Counted from the stretch's first letter, positions 33,796 through 46,407 are shown. The stretch: DNA of 64,000 nt from Hericium rajendrae (GCA_033439255.1 CM065879.1:4160501-4224500); one strand, 5' to 3'. The notes: generated by a model not told the origin, from the letters alone. Numbers and translations are program-made.

Positions 33796-35020
33796 GCGTT
33801 GTGAAAGCGGGCAATCAAGCAGCATACTGCCATGTCGCAAATCTGGCACTCATGTTATAGGTGTACATGGGCCGAATATTAAATCAATATTAAATAAATT
33901 AAATCAAAAAAGGAAGGAGGGGGGAAGGGGGAGACCAACATGTCAAAGATCTCCTGGTCGCCCTCTCCATGGATTTCTTTGAAACTCGGGAACCGAGTGT
34001 GACAAGCAGATCTCGAGAGCTCGGGTATTTTTCCGGGGCACCTTCGGCGCCCGAAAAGGTGCAAATCGGGACTTCTCGCTGCTGCGCCATGCGAGAGATA
34101 TCTTAAATTTTGCAAACGACGGGAGCTCAGATATGCTCGAAACCTCCTACGGGACCCTTTAGTTTCCTGGAAAATGTATCGAGACTAGAAATAGAACAGT
34201 CTGACTTCGATTCGACCTTCAGAGAGCTACATCTCGAGAGGTAGACATAGGCGGCCCGCCTCGAGCAGATACCTGCCTGCATCGGGTATGATAGCTAAAT
34301 CAGCTTCATTTTTTCTGATCTCTGTGTTTTCATATCTCCCTGGAGCTTGGAAACAAGGACCCGAAGCCGATGAATACCCGTCATTCAGCATAGGGCCGAG
34401 ACTAAGCACCACCTGCATAGTTGGCAATGTTTCTTGCTTTTCGAGAGAACAGGTAACTATTTCGACTCAAAAAAAGTTCGGCATCGACGCTGCAAATGTT
34501 CTCGACAGATCGAATGCATCTTAGCATTTTTTCGAGCAGCCATTGTTGAGCAAATGCGGCGCGAAGTGTGCAATTCTGCCGCTTTGTTTGTACATGATTA
34601 TATCATATAATTTCAAACTCAGTTATGTCGCGTCGACTGTACACCTATGAATTAAGTCCCGCAAATCTTGCTGGACCCAGACGGACTTAACAATTAGCTT
34701 GAGCCGGTGGCTGTCCATGTCGCCTTGTGAGGATTTTTCATTCCTGCTTGCCACGATCGATGTGAGACAACTTGCCTCCGCCAGTGCCTCCGGCTACCCA
34801 CTTCGATGGACAAGACAACAAGGTCACCACTTAGTGCCTTGCTGCGCTTGTCCGCTATGACGAGCCCTGTGGCCCGAGCTGCTTCGATGGATCTGTACGT
34901 CTGGTGAAAAATGGTATAAATATGGCCTCGCCAGCCAGGATCAACTCCAAACAAGCAGTTCTCAGCTCGCGCAACAACTCCATCCATCGCATCTTCCTCG
35001 TGATATATCTCTTACCTGCA
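33796..35020. other. Upstream region of the first pheromone gene
   Basis: No gene is recognised before 35021. One CCATTGT site (34540-34546) and a TATA-like TATAAAT (34915-34921, about 100 bp before the pheromone ATG) are present. Confidence 0.5.
34915..34921 (+). promoter_or_regulatory. TATA-like box of the 35021 pheromone gene
   Basis: TATAAAT sits 100 bp before the ATG, a normal distance for a short 5' leader. It is inferred from sequence only. Confidence 0.5.
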
Positions 35021-35137
35021 ATGGACTCCTTCACCAACGAAGTCATCTTCAGCTCCTCCCAGGAGAGCACCATTCAGGTGCCCACCGATCTCGAGGACGG
35101 CGGCAGCGGAGGCTACTCCTACTGCGTCGTCGCCTGA
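35021..35137 (+). CDS. Pheromone precursor, CVVA class
   Basis: This 38-residue precursor begins MDSFTNEVIF and ends GGYSYCVVA. The C-terminal Cys-Val-Val-Ala is a CaaX box for farnesylation, loss of VVA and carboxymethylation. An acidic LED lies 12 residues before the Cys, where basidiomycete precursors are usually cut, so the mature peptide is probably about 10-13 residues. Small size, the MD-F start and the CaaX end are diagnostic of basidiomycete B-locus pheromones. It lies about 9 kb from the nearest receptor, at the left edge of the locus. The stop is followed at once by a likely UTR intron (GTAAGC at 35155). Confidence 0.88.
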   Translation: MDSFTNEVIFSSSQESTIQVPTDLEDGGSGGYSYCVVA

Positions 35138-35726
35138 AGGCCTGGTCTTACCGTGTAAGCTCTTCCTTCATTTACCTTGCTGTCATATTTACTCGATGTT
35201 TGATACAGAGATGTGTCGATTGGCCGCCGTTGACATCATCGACTCTAGAGTACCGCCCTTCCCGTAGATCGCCATGCTATCCACTGCCTCGTGGCACATA
35301 CTTTTCTTGACTTTGTACCTTTATCTTCGTTCTTCTCTGTACTGCCGACGCACCAGCGTGCACATTTCTATTGGGCTCTATGCGGACATTCTTCCATGGA
35401 CATCTTATCCTTCGTAACTTCATTCGTATCCAGTCAGTAGGCTTGACATTATTGCTCGTATGGCTAGATGATGATCAGTCTAGGGTACTTGTTTGCTTAC
35501 TTGGGTTGATGAGTTGCAATTGAAATATTGGCCTATCGGCATGAATGTCGACTGCTCGCTACTGAATCGACTTCAATTGCGCCCACATCGGTGAGCCGGA
35601 GTAACAGCGGAAAGGCCTGATGGCCTGTGTTCACAATGAAGTATTGACCTGTATAAATTCGGTGTATGGTATAATGTATGTTCAAGACCGACCTATGCCT
35701 CATGCATGTATGTCCAAACATCTCAT
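35138..35726. other. Intergenic, 3' side of pheromone gene
   Basis: Nothing is recognised apart from the likely 3'-UTR intron of the pheromone transcript. Confidence 0.5.
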
Positions 35727-37485
35727 CTAAACTGCCTGAATCTTCATGTCATCAGGATAGTCCGCCGAGGACTCGTCTGTAGTGATGTGCTTGGCACTGT
35801 GGTTCCCGTCTGCGACGTCGACCATCTCGTGCTGCTCGACGTTGACGAAGACCTGATAGCAAGAGGAAATCAGGACCCTAATAAAACACCGACGACGACA
35901 GAAACACACGTGCCTCCGGCCTGACTGAGGTTGTACCAAGCGTAACAACATCCGGGCGCTTTATAAAGCCGTGAACGCATGCATGAGATTTAAGAGGGAA
36001 AGACATACTCGTTTTGTACCGCTCTGACGGCCCACCTCCGGATCTGTGTTGGTGCTGAACGCCCATCCGCTACGCGCATTCAAACTGGACAGCAGCGAGT
36101 TCGTATACAACTTGCACAGGGGAAGATTGAATGCCAGATGCCTGAAATCACCGAGATGAGGCGCAGGGAGATGATATGTTGAATTAAAGAACTTACAGCG
36201 CTGATCCCGTCTGAAAGGAAGTAGGATCAGTCTGCGTCGAAAAAATAACAAACTCATAGAACTTACGTCACCCAGGAAGAGAACACAATCAGTGATAGCG
36301 ACAATAGACGTCAAAAGACCCGTCTGCACAGTCACTAACATAAACCGTCAGCAAAAATCTGACGGTAAGCTACAAGAACTCACTCCTGATAATTTTGTCG
36401 ACGACGTCGTCCGTGTGGGAGAAACCGGATTTGTGTTTTCTCTGTTTTCAAAAGTCAATACGCGAACCAGGGTTCAGATACTGGAGCGTACCAGGTGCAT
36501 CACAAGAATCGTTGTGATGAGCACGTCGGCTACGGCGGCGGAGATGAGCCAGATTACGACAGCCGGCTTGAACTTCGAGAACTCCAAGAACTTAGGCACG
36601 AATCCGATCGCCACGGCAGTTCCGAGTCCACCAACTGTGATCTGTCGCTGAGCCAAAGCGTCCCAGATATGTGTGATGAAGAAAAGACTAACGGCAATCC
36701 AAGATGGCTGTCGTCGCGATGATTCCAGTAGCCACACGGCTGCCTGTGAGGACTCGGACTCGCCATGCAAAAAAGAGCTGCACCATTGCTCCAATGATTC
36801 CCTGAAGCATGTATCAGTGCTACGCGTAACAGTTGTTCAGTATGGTACTTACAGTCATCGCCGGGTCTGCCACAACCAGCCACTCTTCAGCATTTCATGA
36901 GAGATCCCTACGACCAGAAAGGCTCACCTGCAGCGAATACTACAGGGAACAGGTTAGCATGGGAAGGAGAAATGTGCAGGAGGATACATTCACCCCAGTT
37001 TGCATTCTGAATGTAGTTGATGTCACCTAGTACGATATAATGCAAGTCGTAAGACATCGTAAAAGACGACCTAAAAAATGGGCATACCGAAATGGTTTAT
37101 GAGCGAGTTAAATATGAAGACCATGTCGAAGACGGTGTTCACCGTATCGCACAAGAAAAGAATGACGATCTAAAGCACAAGCGTGAAGTAGCTTAGTGCA
37201 GTTCAAATAAGAGACATACGAAAAACTTCATCCATAATCGATCCCTGTTAACAGCGGAATCATGGCTTGGGCTCGAACAATATTCGTGTCGAATATCGAA
37301 TACACTACTCACTTTTTGTATGCACTGTAGTAGATATAGATCTGCGTAAGGGAGATCCCGTACAGCATTATGTTTAAGAATGTGCCGACGAGGATCGGGC
37401 CGTGACTGAGGCCTACTGCTCAGCCATTTTCCATGACAGGGATGTTCGACACTCACATAGGCTGTGCAACAGCAGCACCGTCCAT
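35727..37485 (-). CDS. DUF6534-type seven-helix membrane protein, one frameshift
   Basis: Many short exons are recognisable: 37485-37457, 37405-37313, 37244-37220, 37169-37088, 37026-36994 and more. The N-terminal half gives GPILVGTFLNIMLYGISLTQ, IVILFLCDTVNTVFDMVFIF and MVQLFFAWRVRVLTGSR. The second half gives FKPAVVIWLISAAVADVLIT, TVQTGLLTSIVAI and FNLPLCKLYTNSLLSSLNAR, the conserved core of basidiomycete DUF6534 proteins. The C-terminus is VFVNVEQHEMVDVADG...IQAV. The frame breaks near 36705: GIIATTAIL continues as AVSLFFITH only after a one-base shift in TTGGATT. Function is unknown for the family; these are not STE3 receptors. Confidence 0.78.
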
Positions 37486-39393
37486 CACCGCAAGCCTTCA
37501 CAACAGTCTATTGGTCCGAAATAGTGTCGTGGTGGCTACAGTATAATGTACACTGCTGGTCGTGAGATGGCCGGGCACAGAATGCACTGGGATGCTGGGA
37601 CGCTCGGAGAGGGGCTGGACGGACACCACGATCGTAAGCAAGATGAGCCGGCCAATTATAAGGTAACTGACGATGACGAGTGCGTGGTAAATTTGAAGGA
37701 TGAGACACGGACTGCAGTAAGGTAACAGAGGTCCAGGAACCTCTCGTCATAGCCGGCGCTTCTTGAAACTGATACGACCTTGCCCCGCCCCACGATGTCG
37801 CTTATCAAGAAAGAATCAGCCTGAGGATTCAATTGAAAGTCGGAGAACTTGACCGTGGACTGCCAGTAGATCGAGGAATCTCCCCGCACGTGAACTCATA
37901 CCCCAAATTCAAATCCATCGTAGAGACTGCAAGGAAAGCGTGGCATCGGCATTCCCGCTGATAAAATATGCATAAAGTGAATCTATAGCTCGACGGGACG
38001 AGCTAGCGAAGACAACAACCTGGAGCAAATTCGGCACGATGAGCACGAAGATTGGGACGGTCCGAAAGAATTCGAAGCGACGCGCGCCCAAAATTTGACA
38101 CGAAGTTCGTTGCAGAGGCCGGGGAAGTCCTCAAAAATCTCTCTCCGCGACCGTCAGCATTACCTAGGCCTCATCATCTTCAGAAGATGCTCAATGCGAA
38201 TAAAGAGCCTCCTGCGAGCTGTCGCTTTCGTGACGACAGGTGTTTGAATATTCTTCTGAGGAAGTAGAGCAGCAACTCCGCCGAGAAGGCCGGTTGACTG
38301 AACCGATCGAACGTTCGCTCACCTTGGTATGGCGCGGTCGCCTATTTTGGCCTTCTGAATCTCCACGCTGGTAGCATCGGCAAGCATGATGTTCGGCAGG
38401 GCTCCTGGAGGAAGAAAGTATGGGTTGTTCCAAACCGCAGGCTTGCGGCAAGTGACCGGCAACTGCCGCTCCAATTAAAATGTTCAACCACTGCCGGCGC
38501 CATCGTCACGGACGCCGAACATCGATGCCCATGTTCGCCGAAGTTTGCCATCCCTCGGAAAGTCTTGGTCGTTCCCATGTCGACTGTCAACGCGATATAC
38601 ACTTGCTCTGTCGCAGCATTCTACGTGGCTGATAGCAAAAACCTTGGTATGTTCCCGCCGAGCTCGAGTCGTCGACCCTTTCATCTTCACACGCAACAGA
38701 AACATCCTTGTGGAGCTTATGGATGTCTTTTAGCCTCGAGGATTGATACAAGCGAGCTTTGCATTTGAAAGATTTATTAACTGCTCAAGCGACATACCGG
38801 ATCTGGTGAGATCGGCACACCAACTAATGAGGCCGGCCACCTGCCATATCGTACCATGATAATGTCCAGACGGGTAACATTTGCGGTTTTTGGACAGTCC
38901 CGCCTGGGTTGCTCTCCAGGTAAGGTTGTCTGGAACATTCTCGACCGCTTGCGATACCGCGATGAACAACTATGCACGCGTCCCCATGTGAGCAGGTCTT
39001 TTCGTTCTCAAGGAAATTTGACCGTTGCGCTGGCGGTCATGGGGAGCATAATCACGAGACGCTTCGAGAATGTATTGCAAAATCTGCTGCAAATCATTCC
39101 CACATTGCCGCAGCGTGTTCGGTCTCGATTTATCATCTTCTCATCTTCGAAGAAAGCCGCGCCAGACCATGCAGTCGGATGATCGGTATGGCCTGCAGCA
39201 GTCCCCTCCATCGCTTAGCTGTTTATTCCAAAATCATATCCCCAAAGCGATGAATCAACTTACACTAGATGCGCGGACTTTACCTCAACAATCTTGCGTT
39301 CCTGGTGAACGCATGCCTTGGTCTATAAAACCATAGCTTGTCGCGTCCAACAATTCAGGACACCTCTTGAACCCTTGTTCACACGAACCGAAA
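37486..39393. other. Long intergenic stretch, no supported gene
   Basis: Short frames on both strands show no family resemblance. A TATA-like TATAAAA at 39324-39330 lies 64 bp before the GMC oxidoreductase ATG. Confidence 0.5.
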
Positions 39394-42380
39394 ATGCTTG
39401 TCTCTATCCAGGACGTCTCCGCGAAGGCTTATGACTACATTGTTGTCGGTATGTTGCTTTCTTGTCCAAACTTCCTCCATTTCTGATCGGTTCCATGTCA
39501 GGCGGCGGCGTATGTTCTCGCTCTCACACGCTCCCCTTCGTTGATATCCCTAACCATTTGTTCTTCCCAGACCGCCGGTCTTACGCTGGCCGTACGGCTG
39601 AGCGAGGACTCCAAGGTCTCCGTGCTGGTTCTGGAAGCCGGTGGAGCTAACATCGACGATCCCGTTATCCGTAAGTTGCTAGGGACTGCAAACATATGAT
39701 TAACATCGTTCTGACCCACGCCCCCAAAATGGAACAGTCCGCCCCGCTTCGTATGGGAGCCATTTCAAAAATGACGACTACGACTGGAACCATCGCACGG
39801 TAAGTCGGCAGTCATTCACGGTCGCGTAGCTTGCTCACGCGGGAGCGATATCTCCGCAGACTCCCCAGAAGTATAGCGGGGATGTTCAGTACGACTGGCC
39901 TCGGTGCGCTTTGCTTGGCCCCTCGTATTCTATCATTTCTCACACCGATATGATTGTCCCTTTGCATAGGGAAGGTGCTGGGCGGAAGCTCTGCGATCAA
40001 TTTCATGTGTTGGACACGCCCGCCCGCTGCCGAGATTGATGGTAAGTCGAGATCTGACAGCTCCACCACGCCTATCTCAAAATAGTATTGTGACCCACAG
40101 ACATCGAGCGCCTCGGCAACCATGGGTGGAACTGGAAGAACTTCAAGAAATATTCCGAGAGGTACGCGTCATGACATTCCGTTGTCACCATGTTGACCGA
40201 CGATTGCTAGATTCGTTGAACCCACTGCCGAAATCGCGAAGATATACGAGTTGCGGACTGACGGATGGACGACGAGCAAGGCCGGTACGTGAATATCGCC
40301 ATCATCGATGTCCAAAGCGTGTACCCACTTTCATCCGATGACGACACGTAGGATCTATCATCGCCGCGTTCCCTGGGACGATTTACACTCCTGAGCTCGA
40401 ATTCCAGAAGGCGCGTCTACGTATTCATTCTTCGTCCCTGATTGTACTCATTCTCCATACAGTCGTTGCTAAAGTTCGGTATTCCTTACGCGAAGGATCC
40501 CGTAAGTGCGCGTATTGCGATCATTCGGACTTAATTTAACGCAACTTTCGTCGTCACGTAGCTTGGTGGCGACGTGAGTACTTCTACTGTATTATGAGGG
40601 AATCATCGTTGACCATTGGTCCACAGCCGAAGGGACTCTCCTTCAACCCCCAGACCGTCGACCCCGTGGACTCCACGCGCTCCTACGCCGTTACCGTAAG
40701 TCCCGAATGGTCCATCACGCCGCTAATTTCTAGCTGACATAGATCCCAAGGCATATTATAAACCAGCCAGGGAGCGCAAGAATCTAAGCATCCTCGTGAA
40801 GGCGGCTTGCAACCGCCTTGTGACGGAGAAGCGCACTGATGGCACTGTCGTCGGCAAGGCCGTTGAGTTCGAGCACGACGGCAAGACCCACACCGTGAAC
40901 ATCGGGAAGGAGGTCATCGTGTCTGCGGGGTAGGTCTATGATGTTTATATGCAATTGTCGAGCTTTATTGACCGTGCAATGCAGAGCCCTGAAGACGCCC
41001 CAGATTCTTGAGCTCTCCGGGATTGGCAAGAAGTGTGTGTTTGGAGAAGCTCGACATCCCTGTTCAGCTGGATCTCCCCGTTGGAGAGAATATCCAGGAG
41101 CACATGTACATCGGTGTCACATTTGGTGAACATTTCGACAGCGCGAAAGTCGGCGAACAGTTGCTGAGTTGGACCATACAGAGCTGCGCGATGAAGTTGA
41201 TACCCTGTCTCTCGATGCGCTTCGCGACCCGGAGGCTCTCGAGAAGCACGTTGAACTTCAGTACGTATCCCTCACATTGGACATGACCAGAAGGCTGACC
41301 TCTGCTCTCACGTGCAGGAAGAAGAACGAAGGATGCTTCTCCATGGGCCTTATGGGCTACTCCTTCATGCCTCTGCAGGCCTACTCCCCGCGCGCCGACG
41401 AGATCCACAAGGCCGCGAAGGAGAAGATCCTGGCGAACAAAGACAATTACGGGCCGGGTGTCTTCGAGCAGATGAAGGTCCACATCGACCGTCTCGACAG
41501 ACACGCTCCGGGCTGTGAGTACGTCAACTTCCCTGGCTTCTTGTCTTTCCCTAGTAAGCAGTCCGATTCACGAGTGAGCTCCACGCGCTGACGGTTGTGT
41601 TGCAGACCCGCCCAAGCCTGGCAAGAAGTACTTTACGACGCTCGTCGCGATGAACCACATGTTCTCTCGAGGAACTATCGTATGCATCTCTATCCTTGAT
41701 CAGGCGAGTGCTAGCTGACACTGCTGCAGCACGCCACCTCGACGGACCCACGTGCTGACCCTGAATACGACCCACAATATTTCAAGGAGCAAATCGGTAG
41801 GTAGCATTTTCGTGTCATCTCGGGCTGATCTAACCTGTCTGCAGACCTTGACACGTTCATCGAGTGCGTGAAGTTCATCCAGAGACTGAAGGACACAGCG
41901 CCTTTCAAAGATATCATCGGCGTGGAGATCAACCCCGGCCCTAACTGCACCACGGACGAGCAGCTCCAGAACTGGGTTAAGAAATATATGAGCACGACCT
42001 ATCGTCAGGCTAAGTTTATCACATGGCCTGCGTCACTTGCTCAGATGACCCCCATAGACACGTCTTCCTCGGCCTCCATGCTTCCGAAGGACAAGGGTGG
42101 TGTCGTCGATCCCAAACTGAAGGCAAGTCGCGCTTCTTTCTTGCCAATCCAGCCTCTTAATACTTCATGCCCCGTGATCTAGATCTATGGCACCGAGAAC
42201 ATACGTGTTTGCGATATGTCCATCCTTCCCATCCACTTCGCGGCGCACCCGCAAGGTAAATTGACTTCCGCGTCTTCTTGTTGATCTAATTGATCGTTGA
42301 TCTTTCAATTCTGTCCCGCTGTAGCTTCCATCTATGCATTCGCAGAGCAAGCCGCGGACATCATCAAGGGCAAGATTTAA
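39394..42380 (+). CDS. GMC-family FAD-dependent oxidoreductase
   Basis: A multi-exon gene for about 600 residues. The N-terminal FAD motif is DYIVVGGGTAGLTLAVRLSE, followed by VLVLEAGG. GMC signature 1 is GKVLGGSSAINFMCWTRP and signature 2 is SAGALKTPQILELSGIG. The active site is HTSSSASML with a second His in IHFAAHPQASIYAFAEQAA. No signal peptide is seen, so it is probably intracellular. The GGG of the FAD loop is encoded by an 8-nt microexon (39502-39509) between introns at 39449-39501 and 39510-39570. Substrate cannot be assigned; alcohol oxidase and aryl-alcohol/glucose oxidase-like groups are all possible. It is a bystander gene inside the mating region as far as can be seen. Confidence 0.9.
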
Positions 42381-42682
42381 CTTCTCCGCAGGTTCCCGGA
42401 GCCATTGCTTGACGGTCCCCGCTTCATACATTTATTCCAACCATACGTCCATACCTTGTTCGCAGTCCCCTCATATCATAATACCATGTCGTTAGAAGGA
42501 TAGAGTCAAGAATACACGTTTATGTACGATCTTCACTGAGCGCCCTGCTCATGAGAGGCGTGCGAGTCGCGGACGCGTCAATACCCTCAACGCGTGTCTG
42601 ACGTAATAGACGCCTACTATTGTCTTCCACTAACCGCCATCCGACTCGCCCAACACCTCCCAACCCAAGCAACATCTCTCCC

Positions 42683-43590
42683 ATGGATCCCTCCTTTTCA
42701 ACCGCCCCAGCACCCTCAACTGAATCTGACACTCGCGGTCGAGGCCGCGGCGGGCTCGGCAAATACCTGCGCGCGCGGGGGCGCGGGCGGGGCGGCGGGC
42801 GGCCCGCCGTGTTCCGCGAGCGGCTCGTGCTCGAGGATGAACAGACCGCAGAGCTCGACGAAGAGGCGGCGCGCGAGCTCGAGCGCAGGTATGCGCGGAG
42901 GCAGCTGGGGAGCAATGTCGATCGGTATGCCGAGCCTGAGCCAGAGTTGGGGTCGGATGGTACGTGCGCTCAGGCATTCTGTCTTATCTGCATGAAGCTT
43001 GAGTGCTGATTTTGTGGTCCTTTATTCTAGGCGAGGAGATCGTCGAGGCGGAGGTTGATCTGTCGAAATTCCTCGAGCGGCAGCGGCTTGAGGATGCCTC
43101 TGGCCCGGTACTGGCGCCCGCGCCCGAAGACGACTTGGAGGACGTCGATCCCACGCTTGCGCACATCACGGGCAAAGCGCGGCTCGCTCCCGAGGCCCAG
43201 TCGCGGAAAGGCAGGGTGCAGACGATCGAGTGGGATGCGGGGCTCGAGGAGATGAGCCGCGAGAAGGCGGTTGCGGAGGCGCATTGGGGTATGTCGGTGC
43301 ATTTCGTATCTTGTGTCAGAAAGCTGATGGTGTTCGCATACGCAGATCTGAAAACGCGGTTTAGGGCGAATGTCGCGAGGCAGAGGGGACGAGGGACTCC
43401 GCGGGGTGGGGCGCCTGCGAGGCCAGATCGAGACATGGTTTGTGCTCCTCGTTGGCTTACTATGCACCGGCTGAAGGGATTGACAGAGAAATCGTATACG
43501 GAGGCACCGCCGCTACCCATCGAGTCTGAGAAGCCGCCAAAGGATAAAATGGGGCAGATGGAGGACTTCCTTGACGAGCTGTTGACTTAA
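42683..43590 (+). CDS. RG-rich, acidic-tailed hypothetical protein
   Basis: Four exons are likely (42683-42959, 43031-43288, 43346-43437, 43489-43590), giving about 242 residues. The N-terminus is RGG-like (RGRGRGGLGKYLRARGRGRG), followed by an acidic, charged stretch (RLVLEDEQTAELDEEAAREL) and a conserved-looking end KMGQMEDFLDELLT. RG boxes often bind RNA, but no catalytic domain is seen and I do not recognise the family. The exon frame is consistent throughout, which supports a real gene. Confidence 0.7.
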
Positions 43591-44721
43591 CCGCTGCGTC
43601 GACTGCATCGCACTGGGTGCAAAATCCCATAACCTCGGACGAGATTGTGAGAAAATATGGAAAAAGAAGTACTGCTGATCTCAACGTAATCAGACCGAAA
43701 AATAAGAAAGCTATCCTGAATAGCTTCAACATATACAAGTGCAGATATCAAGAAAGTATTGTAAGTACCATCTCAATATTTTCTACATGATTAACATATC
43801 TTTAACATAAACCCAGTTATAAAGAACATATGATGTTTGTATTCAAGATTCTCCAATGGATTGGCGCTCTAAATGATATTTACGATAATTTTCACTATTT
43901 CTCGCTCAGATTATGCAGAAATCAGTAGTACTTATCTTTCCATATTTTTTCACTAACTTGGTCCGGGTTATCAAGTTCTGCACCCAGTGTCGCCACTCTA
44001 CCCTGCATTGAGCGATCTTACGATGGACGATGGACGGACTTGGATGGACCTCTACGAGATTGTGTCATGTCGCCTGCTATTGCCAGACTGAATGTCCCAA
44101 TTGCCTCCACTTGTGAGCTGGGTTTCCTGGATGTGTCCATGGCCCTAGTACGTATCAGCCTTGAACCCTGCCGACGAGGCAGGGCTTTCTGAGCAGCTCA
44201 TTCGAAACCCCGCAGTGTACACAAAGATGGTTGTATTGTATCAGTGTTGTTGTATGTTGAATCATGATGGAGGATTTCTTGGACCATTCTCGAGCTAGAC
44301 TCTAGCAGCTCAATGGGCTATATCTCCAGTCCCTCTGCCGTCCCGTCAATGTCGAAGCCCACCAGGGCATAACTTTCTGAGCAGCTGTCCACAAGGGCCG
44401 ACGACAACCACACAGCCATGATCGTTAATCATTATATTAGAACCGCACTAGTACAAGCAACAAGCCTTATAGTACACCGACACCAACTAGAAACAAAGAA
44501 CACCGAAACGATCTCTAGCGTGAATCACAGAAAGGACAGACTACTTAGAGTGCGTGCAAGCACTTATAACCTGGCGAAGGAGCGTGGGCGTGATGTGTAG
44601 ATACGGAAAGGAAAATGGCGAGGTCAATAGCGATACAGTATGTCGGATCCATGGAAATAAGTTAAGTCAGTATTCCGCGGCTCGCGCGTCGGTTAGAAGG
44701 AGAGACGAGCAGCCGGACAGG
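43591..44721. other. Intergenic, no gene recognised
   Basis: AT-rich 3' region of two converging genes. A short imperfect repeat (AGGGCTTTCTGAGCAGCT at 44183 and GCATAACTTTCTGAGCAGCT near 44367) is the only structure noticed. Confidence 0.5.
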
Positions 44722-46269
44722 CTAGACAGCCTCGCCGAGATTGACGTACGCTGCCAGACCGGCGCGGCGAGCTGCTGCGCGACCGCCTGTCCTTGCGCTC
44801 CTCGGGGACCGGCCCGATGAGCACCGTGGGGAAGCTGAACGGCCGCGGCGAGGCGGGCTGGGCGTGCCCATGTGCGGCGGGCGGGGGTAGCTGATGTGCC
44901 CGCAGGTGGAGGGCGTGGAGGGTACGGGCGTGCCGGGGAGCGCTTTGTCGCCTGGGAAGGGGTATGGCGGGAGCGTGTCTTTGTTGCTGAGCGGGAGGGC
45001 GAGCGGCATGCCCTTGGACTCGAACGACGTTGTGGTCGTCGTTGTCGTGCTGATGTTGAGCGAGGAGAATGTCTTTGTGGGGAAGCGTACGGCGTGGCTG
45101 CTGTCGAAAATGCATGAGTACCAGGTCGAGCAAGACAGACGAACACGTACCGGAATGAAGGCAGGGAGTATGTGCCCTCCGCCTTGGCGGGGCGCCGGAG
45201 CACCTTCGTGCGGAATGCGTTCCACACTCTGCGGTACTCCTTTCGCGCCTCCTCACCCAGGCCAAAGAACAAGAACACGATGTACGCCGAGACCGGCATC
45301 GCCCACCAGAAGAGCATGATCTGCTGCAGGAAGCCGGGCGGGAGGATAAGCGTCGGGAACAGGTCGACGCGCGAGAAATTCGAGTGCACGTTCGCCCAGG
45401 AGATCCATGGCCGCAGGCCGGGCGCGGTGTTGATCGCGAGGTCGTAGGAGGTGAGCGTCGTGCCCCAGACCATCATCACGATCGACATGCCCATGAGGCG
45501 CAGGTAGCGGTTCGTCGTGAGAGAAGAGTTCGAGTTGGCGAGATGCGTGGAAAACGCGATGCGCCGCTTCATGAAGTGGTGGAGGGCCGCCGCTGAGGGG
45601 ATGTGAGCAGGACAAAGGAGAAAAATCGCGAGACGCACAGGAAAAGATGAGAGTCAAAAAGGAGAAGAAGAGCGGCGGGAAGAAGACGATCAGGATTCCT
45701 GGGACGGAGAAGTAGGTCGCTGGCTGGCAGCCGAAGTCCTCGATGATATCGAAACGGTGGCCCTGCACCACGTAGTCTGCGAGCGAATCGCAGTGAGACA
45801 TAGCCAGCAAATAAAAGATAAGAACATACGAAGAATCATCAAAAATGCTGGTACACCGAAGCAGATACAGAGGTCGAAGATCATCCAGCGCCGCTTGGAC
45901 GCCCTGTCAAGCATGACCACGCGATTCGACGCGATGAATTCGAGACTACGGCAGATGCAGAACGTCGCAGCAGGTAGTGCATGTTGCGCTCCAATAATCA
46001 GTTTAGTCGCTATAAGAATGCCGATGAATATGAAAGCGTAAAACAAGCATTGCACTGAGGCACTCACAGATGTCGCACCATACGGGCGACGGGTTATTGA
46101 CGTTGCCAGCCCATACGATGGTGTTAACGAAGTACACGAGGTTTATGACGAATAACCAGCCCATGATGGACATAGTTGGGATGTTACGAGCTCGCCAATG
46201 CCATGGCAGGGGGATCACAACGAGGATGGCGGCGATGAAGGCGGCGAGAGGAAGGTAGGGATAATGCAT
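44722..46269 (-). CDS. STE3-like pheromone receptor R1
   Basis: A GPCR for farnesylated peptide pheromone. Exons include 46269-46068, 46009-45830, from 45776, and a long exon for helices 5-7. Helix 1 begins MHYPYLPLAAFIAAILVVIP, followed by the loop LPWHWRARNIPTMS and then VWCDI. The conserved segments HYVVQGHRFDI, NSSLTTNRYLRLM and RPWISWANVH are present, and the cytoplasmic tail is Ser/Pro-rich. The continuous tail frame stops at 44722 (..VNLGEAV). The part homologous to the R3 tail (IGPVPEERKDRRSRSSSPRR) lies in another frame that runs to 44693, so a one-base shift near 44840-44880 is likely. Two ACAATGG sites lie 100-140 bp upstream. It is more similar to R3 than to R2. Confidence 0.92.
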
Positions 46270-46371
46270 GCTGGCGGCAAAGGAGAAGGGGCGAAGGGTG
46301 GGTGTGAATTGTGGATTGCTGCATGCTGAAGATATATATCGTGCGGTCAATGCGCTTGGATTAAGCCGGGG

Positions 46372-46407
46372 ACAATGGAGAAGCTCAGCTCCCCTTGAGC
46401 ACAATGG
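46372..46407. promoter_or_regulatory. Pair of ACAATGG sites upstream of R1
   Basis: ACAATGG occurs at 46372-46378 (within GGACAATGGAG) and 46401-46407, 103-138 bp before the R1 ATG. The core equals the SOX/HMG-box consensus. Binding by a fungal mating HMG protein is inference. Confidence 0.5.
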
